From Auanema rhodensis (lineage: Eukaryota > Nematoda > Chromadorea > Rhabditida > Rhabditidae): a stretch of DNA of 64,000 bases. Under the pieces are notes generated by a model, which searched no databases, was not told the DNA's origin, and saw nothing but the letters and a program-made list of their open reading frames with translations. Made by a program: the position numbers and the translations under genes. The stretch lies in contig OZ059898.1 of assembly GCA_964057225.1 (NCBI GenBank), forward strand, positions 15,353,267-15,417,266, read 5' to 3'. Each line of letters starts with the position of its first letter. The stretch's first letter is position 1. Shown here one piece after another: positions 51,801-63,755 of the stretch.

Positions 51801-51915
51801 ATTTCTGAATTCGAACTTTGCCGGAAACTTTTCGAAGCGCATGTCAAAGGGAAGATTGCAAATGGAATACCTTAGGAATATAAGCCAAATTTAGTCCTAC
51901 CAATAGTTCATTAAA

Positions 51916-51949
<34 letters not shown>

Positions 51950-52490
51950 TATTCTTTTGAAATCTAATAAAAACAATGCATACTTACCAATATAAAGGTT
52001 AAGAAATAGGAGAAGTTTCTACAAAAAAAACTTATTGTTTTATTATTCTGCCATCATTTTTTTATAAAATAATTGAAAATTAATAAAAAGAAGTTAAGAC
52101 ATTGAAATTCTATTAATAAGAATCAAGTTATTTATAGAAATTATTGAATATACACATGTATATATATCTATTTGTGAAATTATTATTTTATCAGAACACG
52201 TACAGATGCATGATGTATGCAAGCTACTGCGTTTGAAAGCTATTTCAATTCTTTATTTATTTAAATTATTTATAAATTCTCTCACGTTATGCTCTCTTGA
52301 TTATATCTAACCACTTACGTCATCTACTATAAAATTTTTTTCTCGCTTTCAAGCTGCTATGCTGTTCAACCTTAATCTTTCAAGCTCTGCTAACGAGACA
52401 AGATTTAGAGAGTAAAATAGAAAAAGAATGACAGAAAGAGAGAGAGAGACAGAAGAATAAGAAGAAATTGAAATTAAGATAGAAAAAGAA

Positions 52491-52493
<3 letters not shown>

Positions 52494-52549
<56 letters not shown>
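52494..52549 (+). repeat. (GA)n microsatellite
   Basis: Pure GA run, about 56 bp. Confidence 0.97.
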
Positions 52550-52551
<2 letters not shown>

Positions 52552-52927
52552 AAGTGATTTCACTGCAACATTATATAGACGAGCTATAATAGTCTATGAA
52601 TGTATGAGCATACATGCATATGTACATTGCATAGACTTCAGTATATCTCTTTTGAAATCAAAAAACACAAAAAAAATAATTGCAAAAATAAAGAAAAATA
52701 AAGATTTCTTTAAGAAAATGCTACAACAATCATCAATAAACAACAACAATGTAAGCCGTGAGGTGATTTTGGATTGGAACACAGACAGACAGACACACAC
52801 GTGAAAGATTAGATGAAGAATGAAAAGCCAGTTGAATTCTGAATTTCGTTTTTTCTTATTTTAAAGAAAAAAAGATTGTTGACAACCCTCGAAAGCTTTT
52901 TAGTAAAGGGAAAAGACTAGAAACAGT

Positions 52928-52972
<45 letters not shown>
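52928..52972 (+). repeat. (GA)n microsatellite
   Basis: Pure GA run, about 45 bp. Confidence 0.97.
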
Positions 52973-52974
<2 letters not shown>

Positions 52975-54473
52975 GGTGCCAGAGGAAAGTAGCTATTGAT
53001 GATAATGCTATACAGTTATTTCAAATATTTTCTAAAACAAAAGGTTTAAGCATATCAATTTATAATTTATTATTATTATTTATAATTGGTATAGATGGAA
53101 ATAAATTAAGAAACTGGAATAAATCGGTAATAGAGTAATTGAATATTAGATCAAATTAGAAAATATTCGGCAATTCGTAGAATAATTACAACTTTCACAT
53201 GAGAGTAGAACATAGTTAACAAAAAATATCATTAGATTATGTCCTTGTAGATTAGTTCCAAAGCTTTGAAATTATAAAATTTTTAGAATTTTGTTGGTTT
53301 AAATTTGGGTTTTAGTAGCTTATTCTTCCCCAAATTATACATAACCATATATATATAATTAGTTATATTGATATATGTATAAAGATAAATTTTGATTTAT
53401 TTGAAAGAAATATTTGAAAATTGAAAGAATTTTAGAGAAATTTAAGATAAAAACTAAAAATCTTTGCGTCGTCACACATAATAATTTATAAATTTAAAAA
53501 AAAAAGAAATTAAAAGTACAAATCAATATAGACATATAGATATATATATATATATATAAAATATATTTATATATTCACATGGGAAATTTGGAATAACTAT
53601 TTTAGGAAAAAGAGAAAAAGCGAGAGGGAGAGAGGTTTGATGAATAGAGAGAGAGAGCCGAGAAAGGAATAGTAGTTACAAAGAGTATAGAGAGACAGAG
53701 AAAAGAGGGAAGAGTTAGGAAGATAACACAGATAATAGAAGAGAGAAAACGAAACAGGGGAGGTAAACGATTTTCTCTTCAAATTGATTTAAATCTGAAG
53801 ATTGTGGGTGGTGAATAGGTAAACGTCTGTTTATGGAGATTTTTGAACTCTAATTCAATAATTAAATTATTTCGAATAAGGATTATATAGTTATATATAT
53901 ATAATATTAATATTTATATGATATAAGGTAGAACGAAAGGAAAATATTTTTACTGAAAGTTGGAATTTAAAGAAAAAAAATTTCTTTTCTTTTTTTTTTT
54001 GACTGAAAATGCTGTGCGTTGTGCATCATGCATGTAAGGCTGTCATATTGGGCAATGAAGTATTTGTATTACTTTGAAAAGACACATTGCAATAGCAGCA
54101 AGATGTTGGCAGATTGCTTAGCTTGAGATCAAGAAGATTTTTGTCGTCATCACCAATGCTTCTCCTTTACATACATGCGCACACAGACAGACACACACAC
54201 ATACACATACATACATGGTAAAAACATTTAGAAGTTAGTCCATTTGTATTTATAATTACCTTTTCTATTTTATTTTGCAGAATATCACACTATGGCATCC
54301 ATGTTTTTTTAAATTATTTCTTCTAATCTTTTATCTATTTCGTATTGAATATAGGTAACACATTTTGAATGACATAATGTCTTTAATATGAGGAGAATAC
54401 AATTTCTTTCGAGATGAGCAGATATGAACAATTCAATAGCAGGAAATATCAAAATTTATGATAATAATTACTC

Positions 54474-54475
<2 letters not shown>

Positions 54476-54520
<45 letters not shown>
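54476..54520 (+). repeat. (CT)n microsatellite
   Basis: Pure CT run, about 45 bp. Confidence 0.97.
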
Positions 54521-54525
<5 letters not shown>

Positions 54526-55610
54526 TTTCTTCTGATCATTCAATGTGAAATCAAGGCTTAATGATTGAACACACAGTTGCACATAGTAGGCACACATAAG
54601 GATGTGTGCTGATCATGATGATCTTATTCTTGAACTTGAGCCATTTTGAATATATTCATGAGGATTCCTTTAACTTAAAATATTTTTTTTTAATCTTAGC
54701 CTGAGAAATATGAGAATCTATGTTGTGTTACAGATGAATCAGTAACATAGAGCTTTGAGCCAATTGGCCGTGAAATTGGAAATCGTTGTTTCAAGCCCAT
54801 ATAGAATGCATATTATGTATCTACAGACTGAGGCAACAGGAAGAAAAAACATAGAAAATATGAAGAAAAAGGATGAAAAAAAAGAAAATAAAGCAAATTT
54901 GAAGTGAAAATATGAGAAAAATTCGGAATATCGCTAAGCGAGAAAAAGCAATATTCCAAAAAGAGATAGGGAGAGAGAGGTACTGAGGTAGTATAGAGAG
55001 AAAGACAGTATGAAGAAAAGAGAGAAAGAAAGAAAGAAAGAGAGATAGAAAAAGAGAGAGAGAGAATATGAAGAGTTTAAGAATTAAAAATGGAACATCA
55101 GGAAATGAGATACTAATGTTACTGCTCTGACGCTGCAATCGAAATATCCAGGTTCTATGTTCATAATGATAATTAGCTCATTGCTAATATTGAAGGAAAA
55201 AAGAGTTGACCAATGATTGCTGGATGATGATGACGACGACGACAACGAGGTTTAGCAATGCAAGAGTATATGTGGACGGAAATACGTTTTGAATGCAAAA
55301 CTTTGTTGGATTTTCTATGTATGTTAGACATAGAATTCGCTTTCAAACTGAGTAAATGAACAAGTTTGATCTCAAATTTCAAAACTAAAATGATATACAG
55401 CCTATACATAAGCATTGAGCTTATGACATGAGCAACGAAACGAGAAGGAAAAAGAATAAAAAACTGAACATGATACAAGTACAGATAGAAAGAAATTTTC
55501 ACGGAAGTAAAGAGATGATAATGAGAGGAAGGTGGAGGAGAAGGAGGAGTAGGAGGAGGAAGGAAGGAAGGAAAAGCAGAGAGAAGAAGAAATGGGTGGG
55601 AGAGTAGAAA

Positions 55611-55868
55611 GGTCCATGTTGCAATAACCAATGAAAAAGGACATGTGCCCCAACGGTTTGAAGTGGTTTTTCAGATCCGTCTTTGACAGCCATTCTTTCC
55701 TCTTTCTCATCTTATGCTTTTCTCTTCTTCTTCTTCTTCTCTCTCTCTCTATCTCTCTCTCTTCCTCTCTCTCCAAACTTGCTGGACCAGCAGTAGCAAG
55801 CTATTTGAGAGTTCTTTCTACAGCACTTGCGAAAAATGGATCAGTTGAATTTGGTCGGATGGAAATAT
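55611..55868 (+). other. possible plus-strand exons, unassigned
   Basis: After an AG at about 55610 the plus strand reads VHVAITNEKGHVPQRF and on to a stop at 55686. After a pyrimidine-rich stretch it reads KLAGPAVASYLRVL and on to ALAKNGSVEF before a stop at 55870. The peptides look globular, but their frames differ, no single intron joins them convincingly and no family is recognised. Minus-strand frames over the same bases are also open. Confidence 0.2.
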
Positions 55869-56675
55869 GATAGTCATCTCTTTGGAATAGATTCAAAAAG
55901 AAAAAAACCCTTTTTTCCAGTTTAATGTGACATCATTTACTGCCATCTTGTCAGATGATATTAAAGTTTGTTCATACTTCAGATGCGAAAATTACTCTTT
56001 TTTTACTTTTTTCTATACAATTCTCAACAGTAAACAGGAATTTAATTATCAACATAATATTATAATTGAATTAAATATATATATTATATACTATATATGA
56101 CATGATAATAGCTTTTTTTTATAATTTTTCAATAAAATATAACGATAATTCGTTGAAAATATGGTTGAATAGTTAAAGTGTTGTAGTATGTGAACGACAG
56201 TTCGAATGAGCACACGGATGGAAGAACAGGCATGATGAGTCGACGGAAGAAGAAAAAACAAAAAAAAACTAAGCGAAATATGATTATCATTGTTCTCGAG
56301 CCAGAATCTATCGAAATGTATTGTAAAATAATCGAAAAATGGGCCATATTTCGTTTTTCTTCCAGCCTACTATCATTGAATACAATACAAATATTTTGTT
56401 TCTAATATCTTCGAGTATATTCGTACGTTTTCGAGTGAAAGTATATAGAATATACTGGAAGCAAGAGATTTATGCGTCTATTTCAGCTCAAGATATCAAG
56501 CTGATTAGCCATGTAAGCTTAACTTCATGAACTGTCCAGCAACACTGCTAATCGTAATCACTATCAGCTTTTATCCTTCTCATCATATCATGATGACGAC
56601 TGATTAGAACGACAAAAAAAAAGATTTCTTATTATTAATCTCTGAATTAGCATATTAATAGTATAATTAAGAAAA

Positions 56676-56735
56676 TAACACGTGAATATACACGTGACGC
56701 GTGCGTCAAATAACTGACGCAAGTAACGCGTTGCG
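56676..56735 (+). promoter_or_regulatory. CACGTG and TGACGC motif cluster
   Basis: Two CACGTG hexamers (56679, 56691), then TGACGC facing GCGTCA as a near-perfect inverted repeat (56695-56708), another TGACGC at 56715 and an ACGCGT. It is a compact group of E-box and bZIP/CRE-like half sites, about 250-300 bp beyond the 3' end of the acyl-CoA oxidase gene. Confidence 0.35.
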
Positions 56736-56908
56736 GACGTAAAAAGGAGAACAAGAGAGAGAGAGAGAGAGAAGTATCATTTTCAAGTTTTTGTCGACAA
56801 GTCAGACGGTTGTCATATGTATATCATATATACTATTTCTAATATTTTAAATGAAAAACTTAATTGTTGCAACATAATATTTACATATTTGAGAAGAAAA
56901 AAAAAGTT

Positions 56909-56914
56909 TTTATT
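56909..56914 (-). terminator. AATAAA polyadenylation signal of acyl-CoA oxidase
   Basis: Reverse-strand AATAAA about 65 bp beyond the stop codon at 56980-56982. Confidence 0.5.
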
Positions 56915-56979
56915 TCATATATATAAAGCAAATCATGTTTTAGTAAAATTATAAATATGTATATATAGTGTAAAAACGT

Positions 56980-59900
56980 TTATAGTTTGCTCTTTTCTTT
57001 AGCTCTTCTCATCATAGGCTGCAAATACTTTTCAACTGCAGGTATTACCTGAAAATGGAATTATGCATTTACTCATTGTGATAAATCAAAAAAAAAGTTG
57101 AAAAAATAAGCATAATGCATTCAAGTTGAACTTAGAAGAAATGCTCTATTACCTGAGTTTGATTCAATTCACTTTGCTGAGCCCATTTAAATAAATTATC
57201 ATAGACATGTCCATCTTTTCTTCCAAGAACCTTGAATAAATATAATTATATATATATAGTAAAATCAGCATTATATGTTAATTAATTATATAAAATATTT
57301 TGTTAAATTATAATAAATTAAGACGAGGAAATTATTTACCGATCTAAGCTCACGATCACTGAATTCCCATGAATCCACCAAAGAAACAGCATTTGGTCGA
57401 ATTTCAGATAGTAATCGATACATATCTTCTTTCATGTGATCCAATTGGACGGTAGATAAGTAATTATTCTTTAAAAAAACCAAATATAAACTCTTGTATC
57501 ATCAAATCGACTTGAAATACGAGCATGATCATTCAGCTTGCAGCATAGTGTGCGTGCAAAGCTTAGCTCATGTGTCGGAAATTTACATCTTGTTTACATA
57601 CCTCGTAAAGATAGGCAGCCATATCGATAAGCTCATAATTCAAGTGTAAATGAAGAAGTTGAAGTAAAACTTGTTTAACAGACTGAAACAACATACTTTT
57701 ATCAAAAAATTAACTATTTCTTACATGATTAACGATGCTTTCGACGTAATTGTAGAAGGTATGAGCAATATATGAGCGTGTATGTAATCTAGCAGCCTAA
57801 AATGAAATATAATTCAAATAGAAATGCTGTATTTTTGATTATTTTTGTCATACCCTTTGCAATTCAACAGAATTTTCATTCCAAGCATGTTCTTTGGACA
57901 TTCCTTGTCTAATAAGAGCTTGTAAACGATCGTAAGCCTTGAAAATCTGATGACGTGCAATATGCTCGAAGGCTTCCAAGCGATCAGTGTAATCTGAATA
58001 CATTGCTTAGGACATTTTCAAAAAGTTTAATGAAGGAAAAATAATTTAATTTCATGAAAATCTTACTAGAATTGGATGTTTTATCAATTAATGAGAACTT
58101 TCTTGGTTGTTTAGCCAGATAGCTAATCATAGCAGGCAGAGGCTTGTTATTTCTAGCTGATTCAGCAGCTTTCATCAGATATCTGAAGATTAGAAAATTG
58201 TTGAAAACAGGATTCAAACTTTGATTTTCAAAGGTTTAAAAGATTGAATGAACAATCAATTCACCTAGCACATTGAAGAAGCATAACCATGTTTTCGCCT
58301 TCATATGTACATCCACCAATAGCCACACCTGAATGTTGGAAGATTTTCAAATTCAAGCTTAACTAGGTCTATCATACCGTATACAACACCAATGTGACTT
58401 GCAGCTGAATATCCATGACCACCACAAGCCATACGTGCTTGCTCAATACCTTGTCCTGCTAGATATGTTACAACAGATTTTAAGCCAGAGGTAATAGCAT
58501 GAAGATAAGCAAGGTCAGAATCCTACAATTACATTTTACATGTTTTTCGAAGAAGTTGAATATTAAGATTTTGGATTACAAACTTGAACCAACCTGTCCC
58601 TTTTCTCTCATATTCTTAGCTACACGATCATATACTTTTTTAGTCTCATAGCCAGTAAAAAGGAAAGCAAATGCCCGAGCTAATTGAGGGAACAAGCGAT
58701 GTTGTTGTGTCTTATAATCCAAAATTTTAACTTCTTGAGATGATCTATATACAACAAATCTTCTTTATATATACAATTTAATTATATTTTCTCATACCCT
58801 GGCACGATTTCTCCTTGTCTTCGAATTGACGAATAGCGAATTGCTGTGGTTAAAGCATAAGCCATGAAAATACCCTAAAGTTAGATATTTTTTGAATTTT
58901 TTTAAAAAAGTGATAACATACTTGATGAGAAGTCATGTGACTACGTACGTGAATCATAGCAGAATAAGCGGCTTTCTGGTGAGTGGGAGGGATATAGGTT
59001 CCATCCTCAAGAACCTATAAGCAGCTTTCTCTTTACAATCACTTTTATACTGATTTGTAAGTATAAAATCTCAAATTCTTACTTTAGAATGTCTCATCAA
59101 CATGTGTCGAAGAGGGATTCGAACGTTCTTTAAATGCAAAAATCCATTATCAGTGCCATTGTATTCCATTTTTGGTCCAATATCTCCAACAGTAATGCCT
59201 AAAGAGATAAAGTTGAATAAAATGCTCCAAATATGCTGTAATACCATTCAATGGTAAATGAGTTTCCTCATCTCGAAGTTGAAGAAAGAAGTTATGTGGT
59301 CCATAATTCTTTCCATTGATCATCAATGTAGCAGTTACAATAGCGTGATTTGTAACTTTTCCCAAATTTCCTGGCCACCTATGGATGGAAAATCGAAATA
59401 TCAACTGAAGTCAATCAAGTTTACCATTTAATTGATGATGTGTTTGGAGTGTTGAGTACAAACTCCTTTGTATTCTTATCATAAACAGCTTGTGTTTCTA
59501 ACTTTCTCAGATTAGTACCATGACCCATCTCAGTTTGAGCATAAGTTCCGATAATTTCACGTCTTAAAGCTTTTCCAAGCCACCATCCCTGTTGTTCATC
59601 ATCAGCTTGAGCTTGAATGGCAGGTATGAACATAATGATATGAAGAGCCAAAGGATGTCCTTCAATACCAATAACTTCACTGAATACATTTTTATTAAAT
59701 ATATTTTTATATTTTATGATTCTAACTTGGTTAAATGAAACAATTGAGCTCCATTTCCAACTTCAACTCCTAGTTCATTAAACTTATCCAGCATGGTAGT
59801 CATCTATAACAACATTTATAAGGAAAAATCCTTTTAAATATAAAATAAAAGTTTTAAAATTTAAGTAAATATATTGAAGTTATCATTATTGATTTTACGT

Positions 59901-60340
59901 GTATTTTTCACGTAAAATAAAGATAAAAATAATATTTTAAGATAAAAAATATGTAAAAAACGGTTGTATATTTGTTTTTAAAGCACTTTGAAGATAAAAG
60001 ATTTTTAAAAATATAATTTATACTTACTTTTCTTGAAGCTTGTTCTACTTTTTGAGCACGAGTTAAGAAGGTGTTGTGACAGATATCATGAAGTTCAGGA
60101 TATTTATCAATATTTGCAGTAATTTCACGTCTTTTAAGAGCTTCCTGAATAAGAATGAATATCAATTTAGAGTTATTAATACAATTTAAAATAAAATAAA
60201 AGTTTGTTATGTTTATTAGAAAATACCTTTTTAGATTCCCAGATAACATAAGTCAATTCATCTGTATCGAATGTTGCTGTACGACGTTCATCATTCAAAT
60301 CTTTATTGTCATTTTCATTCAAAAATTTATTTAACGGCAT
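56980..60340 (-). CDS. peroxisomal acyl-CoA oxidase, 18 exons, C-terminal SKL
   Basis: Eighteen minus-strand exons (60340-60227, 60144-60028, 59803-59727, 59679-59425, 59378-59245, 59198-59083, 59014-58922, 58874-58798, 58744-58594, 58522-58378, 58328-58265, 58182-58067, 57993-57854, 57796-57725, 57682-57602, 57468-57340, 57230-57153, 57048-56980) close in frame to 675 aa, the normal length. Hallmarks in order: ERRTATFDTDELTYVIW; the FAD-site region YAQTEMGHGTNLRKLETQA; WWPGNLGK; YGPHNFFLQ; and GIEQARMACGGHGYS, which carries the catalytic Glu region. The last residues are KSKL, a type 1 peroxisomal targeting signal. ACOX enzymes oxidise acyl-CoA to trans-2-enoyl-CoA with H2O2 release, the first step of peroxisomal beta-oxidation; in nematodes several shorten ascaroside pheromone side chains. 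Substrate cannot be read from sequence. The start ATG lies 6 bases after a TATAG acceptor, as in trans-spliced genes. Confidence 0.97.
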
Positions 60341-60624
60341 GCTTTTCTATAAAAGAATAAACATCAAAATTAATATTTCTTTTTTGACAAATATTCTTGT
60401 TAATTTACTTGGAAATGAAAAAAATCATAAGAAAATACAATACTAATAGTGAAAAAGAAATAAACAAAGTGAATAAAGTAATACAAATAATCAAATAACG
60501 TTTTAAATTTGGAAAAAAAGACAAAGAAAATGAAAAATGCTTGTAAACTATTTATATAATAAACTTTATTAAATCATAGGTTATCGCTCGTATGTTCTTT
60601 TATTATAAAAAAAGGTAAGACTGT

Positions 60625-60717
60625 AATAGAGAGAGAGAAAGAGAGAGATAGAGAGAGAAAGAGAGAGATAGAGAGAGAGAAAGAGAGAGATAGAAAGAGA
60701 GAGAGAAAGAGAGAGAT
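60625..60717 (+). repeat. GA microsatellite with higher-order 20-22-bp period
   Basis: Units of GAGAGAGAAAGAGAGAGATA recur about four times, so the GA array has a regular AAAG and GATA punctuation. Confidence 0.9.
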
Positions 60718-61802
60718 TAGTTTCGGGTGGGAGTAAAGGAAATGACAAGAGAAATAGATAGAAAAACACAAAGTGGGATACAGGCAAAAAGAAAAAATAC
60801 AGATAAGAGAGAAAAGTAGAGGGTGAAGAGAATAAGGTTAACTTTTCACTTTTAATAGGATTTTTCTTCGTCTGGTTGATACATAACAGGAAACCAGATC
60901 AACTATGTTCTAGTACGATAAAATGTGTATTCGACTATGGTCTAGCATGATAAGATGCTTTCTCAATGATACATTGGTAAGTGATTATTGTACAATTTTC
61001 TATTTTGAACAAGAATATGATGAAATCAATTAAATTAAATTATATAAATTATATGAAATAACTAAACTATTTTATATAAATATTTACAATTAATATTATC
61101 TTTGCTTAGCAGTTAAATAATTATCTCTAGACAGATAATACCTTATAAAGTGAGAAGAAGGAAGAAAAGATGTAGAGAGTTCAAGAGAGATCAAGAAATA
61201 GAGAAATAGAGAGAGAAAGAGAGAGAGATGAAGAGACAATGGTGAACATTGGATGATAAAACATATTCTTTGTATCTTCTTTTAACCAAAATGATTGACT
61301 AGGAACAAACTTGGCTACATAAGAGTGTTCAAGAGTACAAAGTTTCAAATATTTTACGTATTTATTCAACTTTAATATAAACATTAATATATATATATTT
61401 ATATATATATTATTTTAATATTAATAAAAATAATTATGATAATAAAATCTTAATAGATTTCCAAATAAATGATCAAATATACTCCAAATCAAATCATTTT
61501 ACAGGGAAAAAAAAGGAATTGAAAACGGCAAGATATATTACAAACTATATTGGACAATACAAGCAACATCTATTGAAGTTGTATATGATGAAAACATTAT
61601 TAATACCATAATATTCAGATGTTTTTAATGATAAGAAATATTATCATTTTATAGTATCATATCAAAGATTTTTATTTAATACATTTGAAATGATATTACA
61701 GATTTATATATTACTTCTTATATTATTATTATATTATATAAACTAGAATTAACTGTTTGTAATAAAAAATACAATATTCTTATAAAATAATTAAATTTCC
61801 AC

Positions 61803-61850
61803 TTGAACATAAACTTAAACTTAAATTTAAACTTAAATTTAAACTTAGTT
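61803..61850 (+). repeat. AAACTTAAATTT tandem repeat
   Basis: AAACTT and AAATTT hexamers alternate about six times; adjacent units are partly self-complementary. Confidence 0.85.
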
Positions 61851-61908
61851 AGTAACTAATCTTACATACAACCGTTCTATGAATAAATAAAAACAAAACT
61901 AAATATTT

Positions 61909-61916
61909 TCACGTGA
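61909..61916 (+). promoter_or_regulatory. palindromic E-box TCACGTGA
   Basis: Perfect 8-bp palindrome TCACGTGA, the core of the HLH-30/TFEB-type site, about 335 bp upstream of the TATA box of the CPG4-like gene. Confidence 0.4.
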
Positions 61917-62244
61917 ACTATGACTTATAGACGTGTAATCTATAATATTCAAATTAAAAAATAATTCATATAATCCATATAAATTTTTTTTAATTTAGAA
62001 AAAATTAGAAGATTCAGGAAATTTGAAGATGAGCATCATAGTTTGAACCTGAAAGTACAAAAGTCACGTAAACAATTGAACTCAGTACATTTCAAGAAAA
62101 CAAAAACAAATAAGCAAAGATCAAAGAACTAAAAAAAGCTGAAATTTAATGAAAAAAAAGAATTTTTTATTTTAAAAGTTCAAAAAATGTAGTTCGAACT
62201 CAAAAATTTACAAATAATTTTGATTTTTTGGTCTCATATGAGGG

Positions 62245-62251
62245 TATATAA
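62245..62251 (+). promoter_or_regulatory. TATA box of CPG4-like gene
   Basis: GGGTATATAAGGCGG contains a canonical TATATAA about 130 bp before the start codon. Transcription would begin near 62275, giving a roughly 100-base leader. A strong TATA box fits a highly expressed gene. Confidence 0.65.
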
Positions 62252-62378
62252 GGCGGCTGAGATAATCATTCAACAGTTATCCAACAACTAACAACACTCA
62301 GTAGCTCCAGCACTACTTTAACTAATCGCTCCTGATCCGAAGACCATTAATTCAATTTATTCAATAAATATTGAAAAG

Positions 62379-63332
62379 ATGTCTTCTCTTCATCTTATGT
62401 TCCTTATTCTCTGCTCATCTGCAGTCGCTTATGTAGTAGAGCAACCAGACGTCCACAATGATACTGGTAAGTTGATTAAGTTTGTTTCATGTAATTACCT
62501 TTATTTCTTTTTAGATGTTGATGTCAATACAATTCTCCAAGCTTTTGGTACACCAGCATGTATGAGAAAGTGTGTTGATCCATTCATCTACAGCTTGGAT
62601 GTTCTTTGGAAAATGGAAAATGTTGTTCAAGGCTCTCAGAAAGTTTGCGAGTGAGTCTTTTCATCTAGGAAACCATATCATCAATATTTCGAATTTTCAG
62701 TGCTTACTTCGAAGCCAAGAACTGCTTGAAGAATGATCAATTCTGTGACATCTACGATATCTTCAACACTGCCACTTTGAGCTTCGGCCATCGTTGCGAG
62801 AAGCAAACCGTTCTCATCTCTCAGATGGAAGGATGCCTCAGCAAGCACGTTGACAAGATCATGCAAAGTGAGTTTGTAACAGCTTATTATAGTACAACCG
62901 TTTTTCCCCTTCAGAGTGCGATGCCGAATGCGAATGCCGTGTCAAGATCACCGAATTCTCTCGTCGCCCAGAAATCAAGTTGGCTGCTCAACTCGGTGGA
63001 AACATCTTCATGGCTTCTGATCACATTGGAGATCTCTGCGGATCTCTCGCCTGTGCCATTCCATGCCTCACCGAGAAGTTGAACAAAGTTTGCAACTACA
63101 GCGGATATTTGGTTTTGGTGAGTTGTAACTTGTTTTTGCTTTAATCTGAAGAAGCCTATTACAGGATGCTATTCTTCAACCATTCGAAGCTGTTACCCAA
63201 GCTTTGGCCAAGATGCCAGAAGGAATTAGAGAGTTGGTTATGAACAAGCTGGACAAGAAATGCCACTTCACTGTGAACGCTATTTCTCTCCGCAAAATCC
63301 GCCGCGGAAACTACAAGGTTCTAAACTATTAA
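62379..63332 (+). CDS. secreted cysteine-rich protein, CPG4-domain-like, 5 exons
   Basis: Exons 62379-62466, 62515-62650, 62701-62867, 62915-63117 and 63165-63332 join in frame to 253 aa. Residues 1-17 (MSSLHLMFLILCSSAVA) are a signal peptide. About 15 cysteines follow in a pattern I associate with the nematode chondroitin proteoglycan 4 (CPG4) domain: CMRKC, VCDAYFEAKNC, DQFCDIY, HRCEK, GCL, CDAECEC, LCGSLACAIPC, NKVCNYSGYLVLDAILQPF and KKCHF. There is no transmembrane segment. CPG proteins are eggshell or extracellular matrix components; an SG chondroitin site is not obvious here, so a matrix or secreted role is inferred only. Later exons use C-ending codons (AAC, TTC, ATC, GAC), typical of high expression, matching the strong TATA box. 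The nematode DUF19 family is an alternative. Confidence 0.85.
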
Positions 63333-63755
63333 GTTTATTAGTTATTTTATATTTCAATGTGTCATACCCCTCATAAGTACCATATAAGGGACGATTTTTA
63401 ACTAATTGCTAAGCAATTGATTTCAATGTTTTATTGACAGTTTGAGTATATTCTATTTATTCATGAATTGTACACGTTTCGAAGAAAAATAAACGATTTC
63501 ATACAAAAAAAAATGTTTTTTATCTTATAAAAGAAAAAGAGAAACTAGAATATCAGACTCGTAGAAGGCTTAACCTAAAGTATTAACAAAGAAATTTGAT
63601 TATATATATATGTAATTAAGAGATTATATGATCGAAAAAAGTCTTCCAAGAAATATAAACCGTGATATGATGATGACTGACTTTCGAATTTCTTTGTAGA
63701 AATGGAATATTGAAAAGAAATTTGCTGAGCATGCATATAAAATTGAAAAGAATAT
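63333..63755. other. 3' intergenic spacer
   Basis: 3'UTR of the CPG4-like gene and, on the other strand, the 3' end of the DEG/ENaC gene. Nothing else recognised. Confidence 0.6.
63488..63493 (+). terminator. AATAAA polyadenylation signal of CPG4-like gene
   Basis: Canonical AATAAA about 155 bp after the stop codon, followed by a poly(A)-rich stretch. Confidence 0.65.

Larger units (their letters stand above)
26715..56979. other. 30-kb gene desert of GA/CT microsatellites
   Basis: No gene could be assembled over 30 kb. The plus strand is largely purine-rich with alternating GA and CT tracts, poly(A) runs, and dispersed GAC/GAT, AAG and GGT trinucleotide arrays (36.59, 41.77, 45.02 and 55.23 kb). 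Long minus-strand open frames here are pyrimidine-rich artefacts. Less biased islands that could hold exons lie at 35.3-36.0, 40.35-40.57 and 55.6-55.87 kb. A CACGTG cluster sits at 43.79-43.95 kb. The region may also carry distal promoters of the Kir and acyl-CoA oxidase genes or first exons I cannot see. Confidence 0.5.
60341..62244. other. divergent intergenic region between acyl-CoA oxidase and CPG4-like genes
   Basis: AT-rich spacer holding both promoters. It contains a GA-based 22-bp repeat (60625-60717), alternating AAACTT/AAATTT units (61803-61850) and a palindromic TCACGTGA (61909-61916). No exon recognised. Confidence 0.6.

Noticed and set aside
55173-55631. 152-codon minus-strand open frame
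   Set aside because: Runs antisense to GGA/GAA repeats, with overlapping open frames in other registers; composition explains it.
62681-62866. Minus-strand frame inside the CPG4-like gene
   Set aside because: Antisense to exon 3, which has the conserved cysteines and correct splice phases on the plus strand.
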